The notes: a model not told the origin generated them from the sequence alone. 64,000 bases of DNA from Haloarcula vallismortis ATCC 29715 (GCF_000337775.1 NZ_AOLQ01000004.1:186001-250000), one strand, 5' to 3'. Counted from the first letter of the stretch, positions 53,887 through 61,774 are shown. Made by a program: numbers and translations.

Positions 53887-54575
53887 AGCTCGGCGTTATC
53901 TCGGATATCCACGCGAATCTACCTGCCTTGGAATCTGTCCTGAGTGATATGCCCGAGAGTGTGGACCAACTGGTCTGTCTCGGTGACGTGGTCGGGTACA
54001 ATGCCTCTCCTGCGGAGTGTGTCGACCTCGTCCGTGAGGAATGTGACGTGGTGCTTCAGGGAAACCACGACAGGAACGTAGAGAACCCGGAGACTTACAG
54101 CAGTAATAGGCAGGCAGAGGCCGGGCTTCAGTACGCGAAAGAAGAACTGGGTGACGAGCAGGTCCAGTACCTGTTGGAGCGTCCTGAACGCGAAGACGTA
54201 GGTGATTTCTTGGCGGTTCATAGCCACCCTGAAACCATGGATGAGTACGTCTTCCCCAGTGATTTCCCGGAGATGAGGACGTATCTTGACAGCTACGACG
54301 GGGTTTTCCTCGGGCATACTCACGTCCAGCACGAGGCAGTTATCGACGACAAATTGGTTTTGAATCCGGGTAGTGTCGGTCAGCCTCGGGACGGTACAGC
54401 TGCGAGGTACGCAGTGGTGGATACCGAGTCCTTGGAGACTGAACTGTGTTCGACCGGCTACGATATCCAAGAGGCTGTTGAAGCGGTCAAGGATGCTGGT
54501 TTGCCGGATGCAACGGCTGAAAGACTTGTACCGGAGCAGCAGGGTAGCCGTCGATCCCGGAACCCGTGGCGATAA
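53883..54575 (+). CDS. Calcineurin-like metallophosphoesterase (YfcE/MJ0936 type)
   Basis: A 230-residue phosphodiesterase. 'LGVISDIHANLPAL' (DxH), 'LVCLGDVVGYN' (GDxxGY), 'LQGNHDRNV' (GNHD), 'AVHSHPE' and 'LGHTHVQ' (GHTH) give a complete dimetal site. Such enzymes cleave cyclic or linear phosphodiesters in vitro. It is coupled to the 42-residue gene in front, inside the mobile element, so a role in the element's own regulation or defence is possible. Confidence 0.9.
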   Translation: MKLGVISDIHANLPALESVLSDMPESVDQLVCLGDVVGYNASPAECVDLVREECDVVLQGNHDRNVENPETYSSNRQAEAGLQYAKEELGDEQVQYLLERPEREDVGDFLAVHSHPETMDEYVFPSDFPEMRTYLDSYDGVFLGHTHVQHEAVIDDKLVLNPGSVGQPRDGTAARYAVVDTESLETELCSTGYDIQEAVEAVKDAGLPDATAERLVPEQQGSRRSRNPWR

Positions 54576-54627
54576 CCCGGGGTAAGTGGAGCAAATTGTT
54601 TATCGCAGTATCTGGTTTATTGTATGT

Positions 54628-54828
54628 ATGAGTGATGGAGAGGCTTTGGAGGAACTGGCGGCAGCGATGTACCATTTGCAGATGGCGGAGGCGGAAGCAG
54701 AGACAGAATCAATCCAGAATATGCTGAAGAACTCGCTGGATGATTTGGATATGCAGGCTCAGGAAATCCTGATGATTCTTGGCGAGAAGGAGTACCAGTC
54801 CGGAGAAATCCACGACGGGTCAAGCTGA
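54628..54828 (+). CDS. Small acidic helical protein
   Basis: A 66-residue, strongly acidic, all-helical protein ('MSDGEALEELAAAMYHLQMAEAEAE' region). No family recognised. The ATG at 54628 is preceded by the TATA-like GTTTATTG. A strong hairpin follows the stop. Confidence 0.55.
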   Translation: MSDGEALEELAAAMYHLQMAEAEAETESIQNMLKNSLDDLDMQAQEILMILGEKEYQSGEIHDGSS

Positions 54829-54841
54829 AAAAGACCGGTTC

Positions 54842-54867
54842 CCACCTTTTGATACCTGAAAAGGTGG
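54842..54867 (+). promoter_or_regulatory. 9-bp inverted repeat (hairpin) between two genes
   Basis: CCACCTTTT (54842-54850) and AAAAGGTGG (54859-54867) pair perfectly around an 8-base loop. It lies 13 bases after the small gene's stop and 7 bases before the open frame at 54875. It could end the first transcript or, because the right arm AAGGTGG is ribosome-binding-site-like, hide the start of the next gene in RNA structure. Confidence 0.5.
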
Positions 54868-54874
54868 TCCGTAG

Positions 54875-55786
54875 ATCGACGTCGACGAAGCACAGCAACT
54901 CTCCTACGCAGCAGTATCATTCAGACACCCTTTCAGCACCGAGGCATACGAACTCGGGTTCGCACCCGGCGTCAGAGAAGACTACACGTACCAGGCAGAC
55001 GACCTGCCGAACGTTGATTTACCGGTTGTATTCCTTGACAACGATTTCCACGACCCGGATCTGGACAGGTTCCTGGAAAAGTTCAACGAGTACGATCCAT
55101 CAGTGGCCGTCCTTGGGGATGCCTACACAGAAAGTGAAGCACGGGAGTTGAATCAGGCCGCTTGTGAGATACTGGAGGAGCAGCCCTACAAGCATCCAGT
55201 GGTGGTACCGAAATGTAGAGAGGCATTCGATGTGCTTGACAGCGAAGTCATCAAAGGCTACCCGAACGGTTACTCAGAACTGAAGCCCGAAGACTACAGC
55301 AATATCTCAGACTGGCGCGGCGAACCTGTACACATACTCGGAGGCAGCCCCGAGTTGCAGTGGGAGGAAATTCAGAAGCTGACGCAGCCCAATCTTGCTG
55401 GAGACCCTCCTGCTGATATACGTGGGGTTGACTGGAACGGGTTCCAGAAGATCGCTTACCTCGGAGAGTACTGGAGTCCGGATGGTTGGCAGGAAGCTGA
55501 CCACCTCAGCATCCGTGAAACAGTCAGGAAGAGCTTGGAGGAGATCAAGAAGTACTGGCAGGAAAAGAATGTGTGGCCGGAGACCGTGCCACAGGATATC
55601 TACGGTGACGCCGTCGAGGAGCCGGACGAGTACCTGTGGATGGATGACGGCGGCGACCCAATTACTGGAAGAGAAGAACTGGAGAAGGCCTACATCGGAG
55701 AATATGAGGAGAAAGGGAAGCTGGCGTTTAAGAGCGAAGCGGAGAAGAAATTCATCGAGTACCGAGAGGACCTGACCTTGGTATAG
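54875..55786 (+). CDS. Haloarchaeal element protein (DUF6610-like), start unclear, possible frameshift
   Basis: A frame of 303 codons that looks coding from its first codon after a TAG at 54872 ('IDVDEAQQLSYAAVSF', 'VDLPVVFLDNDFHDP', 'VVVPKCREAFDVL', 'VHILGGSPELQWEEIQKLTQPNLAGDPPADI', 'WNGFQKIAYLGEYWSPDGWQ'). No ATG, GTG or TTG occurs before the GTG at 55103, well inside the domain. In another frame a TTG at 54849 gives 'LIPEKVVR' right up to the break, so a 1-base loss or 2-base gain near 54873 would explain it. I associate it, from memory, with the DUF6610 group on halophilic plasmids and viruses. The function is unknown; the central part resembles a TIM-barrel-like fold. Confidence 0.6.
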   Translation: MDVDEAQQLSYAAVSFRHPFSTEAYELGFAPGVREDYTYQADDLPNVDLPVVFLDNDFHDPDLDRFLEKFNEYDPSVAVLGDAYTESEARELNQAACEILEEQPYKHPVVVPKCREAFDVLDSEVIKGYPNGYSELKPEDYSNISDWRGEPVHILGGSPELQWEEIQKLTQPNLAGDPPADIRGVDWNGFQKIAYLGEYWSPDGWQEADHLSIRETVRKSLEEIKKYWQEKNVWPETVPQDIYGDAVEEPDEYLWMDDGGDPITGREELEKAYIGEYEEKGKLAFKSEAEKKFIEYREDLTLV

Positions 55787-55860
55787 CAGAGGTCTGTCCC
55801 ACTGACTCCGGAGTTAAGATACTCTTCACTCAACAATAGTCCATCCGCTGAGTACTAAGT

Positions 55861-56010
55861 TCAGAACTCATACCTAGCGATATCCTCGAACCCACAGCTG
55901 GGGCACTTGTCGGCGGCCTTATCGAGAATTGTTCCGCAGCGCCTGCATTCGTATAATTCGCTGTCTGAAGGTCTGAGAAACTGTTTAACGTCTGCCAGCA
56001 ACGAACTCAT
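55861..56010 (-). CDS. 49-residue zinc-ribbon protein
   Basis: Small protein with two zinc knuckles, 'YECRRCGTIL' and 'KCPSCGFEDI', forming one ribbon in the C-terminal half, after a short helix. Its ATG overlaps the stop of the next small gene upstream (ATGA at 56007-56010), so the two are made together. Confidence 0.65.
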   Translation of the reverse strand: MSSLLADVKQFLRPSDSELYECRRCGTILDKAADKCPSCGFEDIARYEF

Positions 56011-56162
56011 TCTGGGTGGACTACTTCGCTGCAGGCGGGGCACTCTGTCCACACCTCCTCTTCACCTGTCCGGGTTTCGTACCGGATGAGGATATGGTGC
56101 GGAAGTATCTCTTCATGGCAGGACGGACAGACTCCGAGCGGTGAAGGTTCCTGAGCAGCCAT
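56007..56162 (-). CDS. 51-residue double-CxxC zinc-finger protein
   Basis: The frame from the ATG at 56162 encodes 'MAAQEPSPLGVCPSCHEEI' then a beta stretch with 'IRYETRTGEEEVWTECPACSEVV'. Two CPxC knuckles make one zinc ribbon. It is coupled to the following 49-residue zinc-ribbon gene by ATGA overlap. A longer frame on the same strand (from 56215) is not protein-like. Confidence 0.65.
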   Translation of the reverse strand: MAAQEPSPLGVCPSCHEEILPHHILIRYETRTGEEEVWTECPACSEVVHPE

Positions 56163-56359
56163 ACTTGTTTTTCTGGAAGAGGGGGAACAGAGGGGTTCGG
56201 GGGAGCGTGTGACATTGAGCGCCTCCGATAACGCCCTCTAACAAGGCCTGAATACTGGCTACCACATATAACTCAGGCAACCACAGTGGAAGTAAAGTGG
56301 AATTTGCTCTTAGTGATAGAGTAACGAATAATTGCCCAGAGTGCTTAGGAACGACGCCA

Positions 56360-56665
56360 ATGCCGGGTCACGAACCTCGTCAGAAATATATGATCAAGGC
56401 CGAACTCGCTGCCGAAGTAGCAGACATGGTCGGCATTGAGTCCTATGACCCGGAAAGGGAAGCACATGGCCCAGCGGATTTTCGTCGGGAGGAGATCGAG
56501 CAGATCTACGAAACGATCACTGGTGAAAACGGAGAGGAGCTATCTCAACGAGAAATGAACAACCTGATGATGCGAGAATTAGGTTCAGATCTCCACTCAA
56601 AATATCCCTTCGACCTTTCTCGAAAAGACCTCAAGGTTATCCACAAAGCTCTCTCCGGAGACTGA
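56360..56665 (+). CDS. Small protein of unknown function in the element
   Basis: A 101-residue helical protein ('YMIKAELAAEVADMVGIESYD', 'LSQREMNNLMMRELGSDLHSKYPFDLSRKDLKVIHKAL'). The end resembles a three-helix DNA-binding or adaptor fold, without clear family. The ATG at 56360 has AGGA 8 bases upstream; an in-frame GTG at 56297 would add 21 residues including a CPEC. Confidence 0.55.
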   Translation: MPGHEPRQKYMIKAELAAEVADMVGIESYDPEREAHGPADFRREEIEQIYETITGENGEELSQREMNNLMMRELGSDLHSKYPFDLSRKDLKVIHKALSGD

Positions 56666-56679
56666 ACGGGCGGGCAGAT

Positions 56680-57696
56680 CTATATTTGACTCTGGAAGTT
56701 CCCGACAAAATCAGAGTAATCGGTTAGATCTATTTCTCCAAAGTCTACACTCTTGAACTCTGATTTCGGTATCATAAGTGTTTGAGTCCGTCCACCGGTC
56801 ATTCCTGGGCCGCCGCCCTGAATTTGCCAAGCTGAAGCTCTAACTACATCAGATAACTGGATGGAGTGCCAATCCACAAACTCACGGTTGAATACGTGGA
56901 GTTCATCTGCTTCCTCCACCTCTCGGACGATGTAGATTGGATCAAGGCCCTTCGTCAATGCCACACGTAGCATCACGATTAGCCGACTTACGTCCAGCCC
57001 GAATAGCTCAGTAGCATCTTGGTACGCTGTCTTTTCCTTGATCTCATAGGGAACGATCTCCGAACCACTGACCAAGAGGCCATCAACGTCGAAATAGGTC
57101 CCCGTGAAGCTGTATACGTTCTTCAGATGATGGGAAAAGAAATGCTCCTTGTAGAACATCTCTTTCAGCACATCATCAGAGAAGTCAGACACAGCCTCAG
57201 TAAACTCATCTATGTAGTCTCCATCATCTTCAGTACTCCTTCCCCGCGTTCTCCACGCCTCGGTTTCGTCCTCAATATCCACCTGCTCCAGCTCTCCACT
57301 ATCGAAGTTGTAAGAGCGCCACTCCCACTCTAACTCATGTTCAGGCGGAGTATCTCCTGACCCTCCTCGAAAACTACTCAGGCCTGATTGATCGCTCTCC
57401 ACTACTGACGGGAAAATAACAGTTGTACCAGCGCTCTCCATCAGCTTTGTGGCCTCAACTTGTGCAGTTGATAGAGTATCTTCCTCCGCTGCATCCAGAA
57501 TGAATGTGTAGATATTTTCCCACGGTTGGAACTCATCGTTCTCAGGCTTCGGCTGGAACAGCATTACCTCTGAGATCGGCTCGATATCAGTTGCTTCGAG
57601 CCTGTTAAGGAAGCGAGCTTCAGCAATCATTCCTACTGCCTTCTGCTGCGCCCAGTAAGTGTGGAGGTACTCGAGATATTCCGTTCGTTCCGTCAT
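56680..57696 (-). CDS. Predicted PD-(D/E)xK nuclease-like protein
   Basis: A 338-residue protein. The middle-to-C-terminal part contains 'TGTYFDVDGLLVSGSEIVPYEIKEKTAYQ', that is, Asp-x12-Glu-x-Lys, the core of a PD-(D/E)xK nuclease, with a Tyr/Gln pair just after it. The following 'LFGLDVSRLIVMLRVALTKGLDPIYIVREV' fits the fold's helix and strand. N-terminal 150 residues unrecognised. It is divergent from the paired restriction-type nucleases, sharing their 147-base promoter region. Confidence 0.6.
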   Translation of the reverse strand: MTERTEYLEYLHTYWAQQKAVGMIAEARFLNRLEATDIEPISEVMLFQPKPENDEFQPWENIYTFILDAAEEDTLSTAQVEATKLMESAGTTVIFPSVVESDQSGLSSFRGGSGDTPPEHELEWEWRSYNFDSGELEQVDIEDETEAWRTRGRSTEDDGDYIDEFTEAVSDFSDDVLKEMFYKEHFFSHHLKNVYSFTGTYFDVDGLLVSGSEIVPYEIKEKTAYQDATELFGLDVSRLIVMLRVALTKGLDPIYIVREVEEADELHVFNREFVDWHSIQLSDVVRASAWQIQGGGPGMTGGRTQTLMIPKSEFKSVDFGEIDLTDYSDFVGNFQSQI

Positions 57697-57740
57697 AATC
57701 GACAGAAGTCGCGCCCGATCCGAAAGAGGAGATTACAAGA

Positions 57741-57785
57741 TACACACTATATACACACAATCTTCTGTATCCTATCTCGTGTGTA
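57741..57785. promoter_or_regulatory. Tandem TACACAC operator with inverted copy, divergent promoter
   Basis: TACACAC occurs at 57741-57747 and 57752-57758 (11 bp apart, one helical turn) and inverted as GTGTGTA at 57779-57785. Within it, ATATACACACAAT (57749-57761) is the exact inverse of ATTGTGTGTATAT at 61717-61729 in the methyltransferase/winged-helix promoter region. A common regulator is likely. Confidence 0.6.
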
Positions 57786-57843
57786 AAGAGTGTTTAAGAT
57801 GTAATCTGTTCTCTTTGCGGTTTAATGAGTCACTTTCGGACAG

Positions 57844-58917
57844 ATGGCAGATTATTCCGGAGACCCCTCCGAGTTCAAGGTGTATTGGTTTGCCCGCGAT
57901 CTCGTTGCCTCCAGCTATGGTAGTTACGCTACTAAGGAAACACAGACTCTGAAGCAGCTTTCCTCCCGACTGGGTAATGAACTCGAAGGAGAAGGCCTGT
58001 TGAACGAAACAGACCTTGAAACGCAGAAACAGCAGATCAGAGACACAATCACCGGCTCCGTCAACAAAACATACGGTGGCGATATCTCGAAGCGCTATAG
58101 ACAGACCGAGGACCTAGCAGAAAGAATACTGCGAAGAATTGAAGAAGAGGATGATATCCGTGAATTTCGAATAGCGATTGACGCTGTCGTTCGTACCAGC
58201 GAAATTCTGGATACAGCTCCAAGCTTTGGAAAACAGGAAATCATCCGTATAGTGAACGAAACCCTCGAAACGGATAGAGGAGATCTTGATCCTTCAAAGG
58301 CCTATGATGCACTGTACAACGTCGATTTTGAGGGAGAAGCTTATCAGCTCGGAGCTCAACGAGAACCCCTGATCGACTATGTCTATGAGGAAATGGCAGA
58401 ACTTCGAGATAGCCCGCACATCGAGCAAAGAGAAGTAGCCAGAATAATCTCTGGGATAGTTCAAGAGTACGAACGTAGAGCCGGTCAGAGCCGGGCCTCT
58501 ACAGCCGGGAATGTTCTCGAAACCGGTCTCCAGCATATCTTCAATCAATTCCAGATTCCTGCTACTGGAGACCCTGCGCACTTCGGAGACCTTGAAATCG
58601 ACAACATGGTCGACGGTCCGGAAGGCAGCATCGGGTTCTCCTGCAAACGAACCCTCCGCGAACGTTTCCGCCAGAGCCTTTCGAGAGAGGCGGAGATTGG
58701 AGTGGATGAAGTCTGGTTTGTCTCTCTATTGATGGCTGACGTCTCCAAGGAGAAACTGCAGGACATCAGCAACGATGGAAGCAGGATCTACGTCCCACGG
58801 GACTCCTTCGTCTGGAACCGATACAACAACGACGACGGTCTTTCCTACACGCTTCGGCCTGCTGACCAGTTTATCGAGGACGTGGTCGAGTTCACAGGGG
58901 TTTCAGCCGATCTATGA
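57844..58917 (+). CDS. Restriction endonuclease-like subunit A (K-x3-RER motif)
   Basis: A 357-residue protein. Residues 1-215 are mostly helical and unrecognised. The C-terminal nuclease domain has 'RASTAGNVLETGLQHIF' (Glu226), 'LEIDNMVDG' (Asp253) and 'FSCKRTLRERF' with Lys268, Arg272, Glu273 and Arg274. The SxK...RER signature is that of CCGG-reading type II enzymes such as Ecl18kI, where lysine is catalytic and R-E-R contacts CC/GG. The next gene overlaps by 4 bases and encodes a homologous domain. Confidence 0.75.
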   Translation: MADYSGDPSEFKVYWFARDLVASSYGSYATKETQTLKQLSSRLGNELEGEGLLNETDLETQKQQIRDTITGSVNKTYGGDISKRYRQTEDLAERILRRIEEEDDIREFRIAIDAVVRTSEILDTAPSFGKQEIIRIVNETLETDRGDLDPSKAYDALYNVDFEGEAYQLGAQREPLIDYVYEEMAELRDSPHIEQREVARIISGIVQEYERRAGQSRASTAGNVLETGLQHIFNQFQIPATGDPAHFGDLEIDNMVDGPEGSIGFSCKRTLRERFRQSLSREAEIGVDEVWFVSLLMADVSKEKLQDISNDGSRIYVPRDSFVWNRYNNDDGLSYTLRPADQFIEDVVEFTGVSADL

Positions 58918-59621
58918 ATGGAGATGTAAAATCTCGGATTGAGCGATACACCTACTGGGATATCTTCGAGGACGACGTTAACCGCAGAACCGACCGTGAA
59001 ATCCTCACAGATATAGAGGGCCTGATGACCAACGTAGTCGACGAGGTTACAGAACGGGCACGAGAGAATGGAAAAGATGTCTCACAGGTCCGTTCCAACG
59101 TTGCTGGGAATTACTTCCAGGCACTGGTCTCATACGCTACAGCCGACGTTGCAGCTGAAAATGGGCTAAGACTCCTTCACAGCAAAAAGCTTGAGTCGAC
59201 AGAACTAGCGGATGCAGTTCCCATAATCGGTGGAGAAGATGAGACTATCCTATCGCCCGACTCTGATATAGTCTACTACGATCCGGATGGAGGACCTATC
59301 TTCATTATCTCGTGTAAGACAAGTTTCCGTGAAAGAATGGCTCAGAGCGGTATGTGGAAGCTGATGTTTGAGGTCGCCACGCATTCCTGTACTGATCCTG
59401 ATTGCCCTACGCACAACTATTCTTTCTCAGGAGAGTTTGAACGGGATATCTACATGGGATTCGGTACGGTTGATTTCTACGACGACGTCGAATCCAAAGA
59501 TATTGTAGAACTATTCGACTTCGGATATGCGCCTACAGTAGATGAAGGAACTTCTGGAGTAGCCTATCCCATGGAACGACTGATAGACCACATCGAGGAC
59601 GAATGGAGCAGCTTTAGATAA
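58914..59621 (+). CDS. Restriction endonuclease-like subunit B (K-x3-RER motif)
   Basis: A 235-residue nuclease, essentially one domain. 'VRSNVAGNYFQALVSYA' parallels subunit A but has Gln where A has Glu226. 'LSPDSDIVYYDPDGGPIFIISCKTSFRERM' gives Asp116/Asp118 and Ser133, Lys135, Arg139, Glu140, Arg141. This resembles BsaWI-type enzymes (from memory). 'HSCTDPDCPTHNYSF' is an additional Cys/His cluster, possibly zinc-binding. Translation starts in the stop of subunit A (ATGA, 58914-58917). A heteromeric restriction enzyme is the simplest reading. Confidence 0.75.
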   Translation: MNGDVKSRIERYTYWDIFEDDVNRRTDREILTDIEGLMTNVVDEVTERARENGKDVSQVRSNVAGNYFQALVSYATADVAAENGLRLLHSKKLESTELADAVPIIGGEDETILSPDSDIVYYDPDGGPIFIISCKTSFRERMAQSGMWKLMFEVATHSCTDPDCPTHNYSFSGEFERDIYMGFGTVDFYDDVESKDIVELFDFGYAPTVDEGTSGVAYPMERLIDHIEDEWSSFR

Positions 59622-60246
59622 CTCCGCCCCACTGCTTTGCCATGGCTTCTGCTACACCTGGGAAGAACCTGCTTCTTTCTTTACTTCTTTCTTCGCTGGG
59701 GGGCATCCTGTGTACTCTTGCTTCTCTTTTGTCTTCATCCTCGATTACATCTGTAGGTTCGAGTTTGGGAAGATTCTTCAACCATAGACATATCCCTTTT
59801 TTCTCGGGTTCTCCGAACTGCCATGGCTGAATGGTTTGTCTCTGTTCCTCAGGGTAGTCTTCAATGCCTGCTACCTTCTTCCCCCATTTGTGCATAACAG
59901 GGTTTTCTACCGCTATATGCGGTATTTTTTCACAATTCAGTAATTTTCTGAAGAACACTCCGCCTTCAACCATATCCTGCCATCTTTCCTCTTTCTCATA
60001 CAACCATCTTACCCCTGAATTACTGAGATAGGTACATGGTGGATGTGCAATCATCAAATCAAACTCTTCGCCTCTCTCCTCTAACAGTTCCAAGACATCT
60101 CCCTGAATATGATACTCGCTATTTTTTTCGGTCTCCTCCAGATCACAGCTTACAGCATCAAACCCTTCGTTTCTGAAAGCGTCTCTCACTATTCCTGAAA
60201 ATTCGCAGGCAACCAGCACTTTACCGCTATTGCTTTCTGCAGCCAT
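59614..60246 (-). CDS. Short phage-type DNA methyltransferase-like protein (PPC/ENP)
   Basis: A 210-residue protein of a group common in phages. 'KVLVACEFSGIVRDAFRNEGFDAVSCDLEETE' is a SAM-binding-like start, 'LMIAHPPCTYLSNSGVRWLY' carries PPC as in C5-cytosine methyltransferase motif IV, and 'HIAVENPVMHKWG' looks like the ENV motif VI. 'QTIQPWQFGEPEKKGICLWLKNLP' follows. No target-recognition domain fits in this length. Its 3' end overlaps the end of nuclease B by 8 bases (convergent). Confidence 0.72.
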   Translation of the reverse strand: MAAESNSGKVLVACEFSGIVRDAFRNEGFDAVSCDLEETEKNSEYHIQGDVLELLEERGEEFDLMIAHPPCTYLSNSGVRWLYEKEERWQDMVEGGVFFRKLLNCEKIPHIAVENPVMHKWGKKVAGIEDYPEEQRQTIQPWQFGEPEKKGICLWLKNLPKLEPTDVIEDEDKREARVHRMPPSEERSKERSRFFPGVAEAMAKQWGGVI

Positions 60247-60299
60247 ATTTGTTTATCTTGAAATTTATTTTTAAATTATTTATTCTAAAACAGAGGGAG

Positions 60300-61658
60300 T
60301 CAATCTGCCTCCTGCGGTTCCTCTTCTTGGATAGGCTGATTGAAGATCTCCGTCCGAATAGCAGTGCCGAGAGCTTGAGCCAGTAACGGCGGAACGGCGT
60401 TACCCACCTGTTTGAAGGCGTGAGTGCGTGAGACGGGGAACTCGAATGTGTCCTTGAACGATTGCAGCCGTGCTGCCTCTCGAACCGTGATTGAACGGGC
60501 CTCATTCGGATGGATGAACATATGCCCGTCCTTGTAGAGATGTGCCACAATCGTGGTGGACGGTTCCTTCGGGTTCTGCTTTTTCAGTTTATCCGGGAAG
60601 ATATCAGTCCGGTAGGGCTGGTGCTCCTCTGGGATATCTCCAATGATATACGAGGTCCCTTCTCCAAGAAGTTTGTAGAGAGTCAGGTCACGCATATTAT
60701 GGCCACGGCACTCGTGGTTCAAGAGATCTTGTTCCTCCCAGTCCTGTTCCTCGTCGAGATCTCTTGCCCAGTACTGGTACTCTGAAACTGGACCTATTTC
60801 ATATTCTTCTGCTTTGGTTGGCGGTGTCTCACCCTTGGGGGAGACAGGAGGGAGGTCGAAGATACCATCAGCCACAGTGTTCCAGGGCTCTTTATTCCGC
60901 TTGTTCTTGCGGAAAGTGGGAAACTCTTCTTCTTCACGGTTGTCGACGAAACCGTCGAGTGTGTGCTGATCTTCTTCGGAGCGCTTGGAGGGATCTTTCT
61001 TGTACTTGATTTTCTTCTCTTCCTCATTCTTGGGAGGCCGGTGTGTCTCCCACTGCTCCATATCCGGGTTTTCCGCACCTAATCGGTTTCCAATAAAGAA
61101 CAGCCGACTCCGGTGTTGGGGTACGCCGTAGTTCGCGGAGTCCAAAAGCTGGACCTTGACATTATAGTCTAGGTCAAGATCCATATCTGCGACCTCTCTT
61201 TCGCCACGCATTTGTTCCTTGATGGTGTCGACGACAGGTTTGCCGTCCTCGTTTTCTGCGGAGAGCATACCCTCGACGTTTTCCATCAGGAAGGCCTTTG
61301 GCTGATAGTGGTCGACGAATCGAAGAAACTCCTCGTAAAGGAGGTGACGTTCGTCACTCTGGTTATCGCGTCCTTCAAGTGAATTGATCTTGCTGCGGCC
61401 GACAAGTGAGAAAGTTGGGCAGGGTGGTCCACCTGCGACGAGGTCCAGTTCGCCTTCCTCTAAGCCGAGGTCTGGTGGCTCTTCTTCACGGATGTCGCCC
61501 ACCGTCATTTCGCATTCATGGTTTGCATCGTAGGTGGGCTTCGTATTCTCTTCGTGGTCAATTCCCCAGAGAACTTCGAACCCGGCGTCGTGGAGGCCTT
61601 GAGATAGGCCGCCGGCCCCGCAGAAGAGGTCGATAGCTGTGAGACGTTCCTCGGTCAT
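60300..61658 (-). CDS. DNA C5-cytosine methyltransferase
   Basis: A 452-residue methyltransferase with the ordered motifs: I 'IDLFCGAGGLSQGL', IV 'VAGGPPCPTFSLVGRSK' with the catalytic Cys80, VI 'AFLMENVEGML', VIII 'PQHRSRLFFIG', IX 'TVREAARLQSF' and X 'QVGNAVPPLLAQAL'. The target-recognition region between VIII and IX is about 210 residues and strongly charged. It should methylate the site cut by the nuclease pair. Divergent from the winged-helix gene across a promoter with the shared 13-bp motif. Confidence 0.93.
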   Translation of the reverse strand: MTEERLTAIDLFCGAGGLSQGLHDAGFEVLWGIDHEENTKPTYDANHECEMTVGDIREEEPPDLGLEEGELDLVAGGPPCPTFSLVGRSKINSLEGRDNQSDERHLLYEEFLRFVDHYQPKAFLMENVEGMLSAENEDGKPVVDTIKEQMRGEREVADMDLDLDYNVKVQLLDSANYGVPQHRSRLFFIGNRLGAENPDMEQWETHRPPKNEEEKKIKYKKDPSKRSEEDQHTLDGFVDNREEEEFPTFRKNKRNKEPWNTVADGIFDLPPVSPKGETPPTKAEEYEIGPVSEYQYWARDLDEEQDWEEQDLLNHECRGHNMRDLTLYKLLGEGTSYIIGDIPEEHQPYRTDIFPDKLKKQNPKEPSTTIVAHLYKDGHMFIHPNEARSITVREAARLQSFKDTFEFPVSRTHAFKQVGNAVPPLLAQALGTAIRTEIFNQPIQEEEPQEAD

Positions 61659-61713
61659 CTGTTCAGACGAATGTAGCGGCGGTCGTTTAAAGTTCCTATT
61701 CGGGGCATGTGCT

Positions 61714-61731
61714 TATATTGTGTGTATATTG
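61714..61731. promoter_or_regulatory. Direct-repeat operator between methyltransferase and winged-helix genes
   Basis: TATATTG, TGTG, TATATTG: two copies one helical turn (11 bp) apart. The core ATTGTGTGTATAT (61717-61729) is identical, inverted, to 57749-57761 in front of the nuclease genes. It lies about 56 bases before the methyltransferase start and 44 before the winged-helix ATG. Confidence 0.6.
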
Positions 61732-61774
61732 TAACCAACTTAAATACTTCGCTACGGCAAATTCCCTGTACTGA

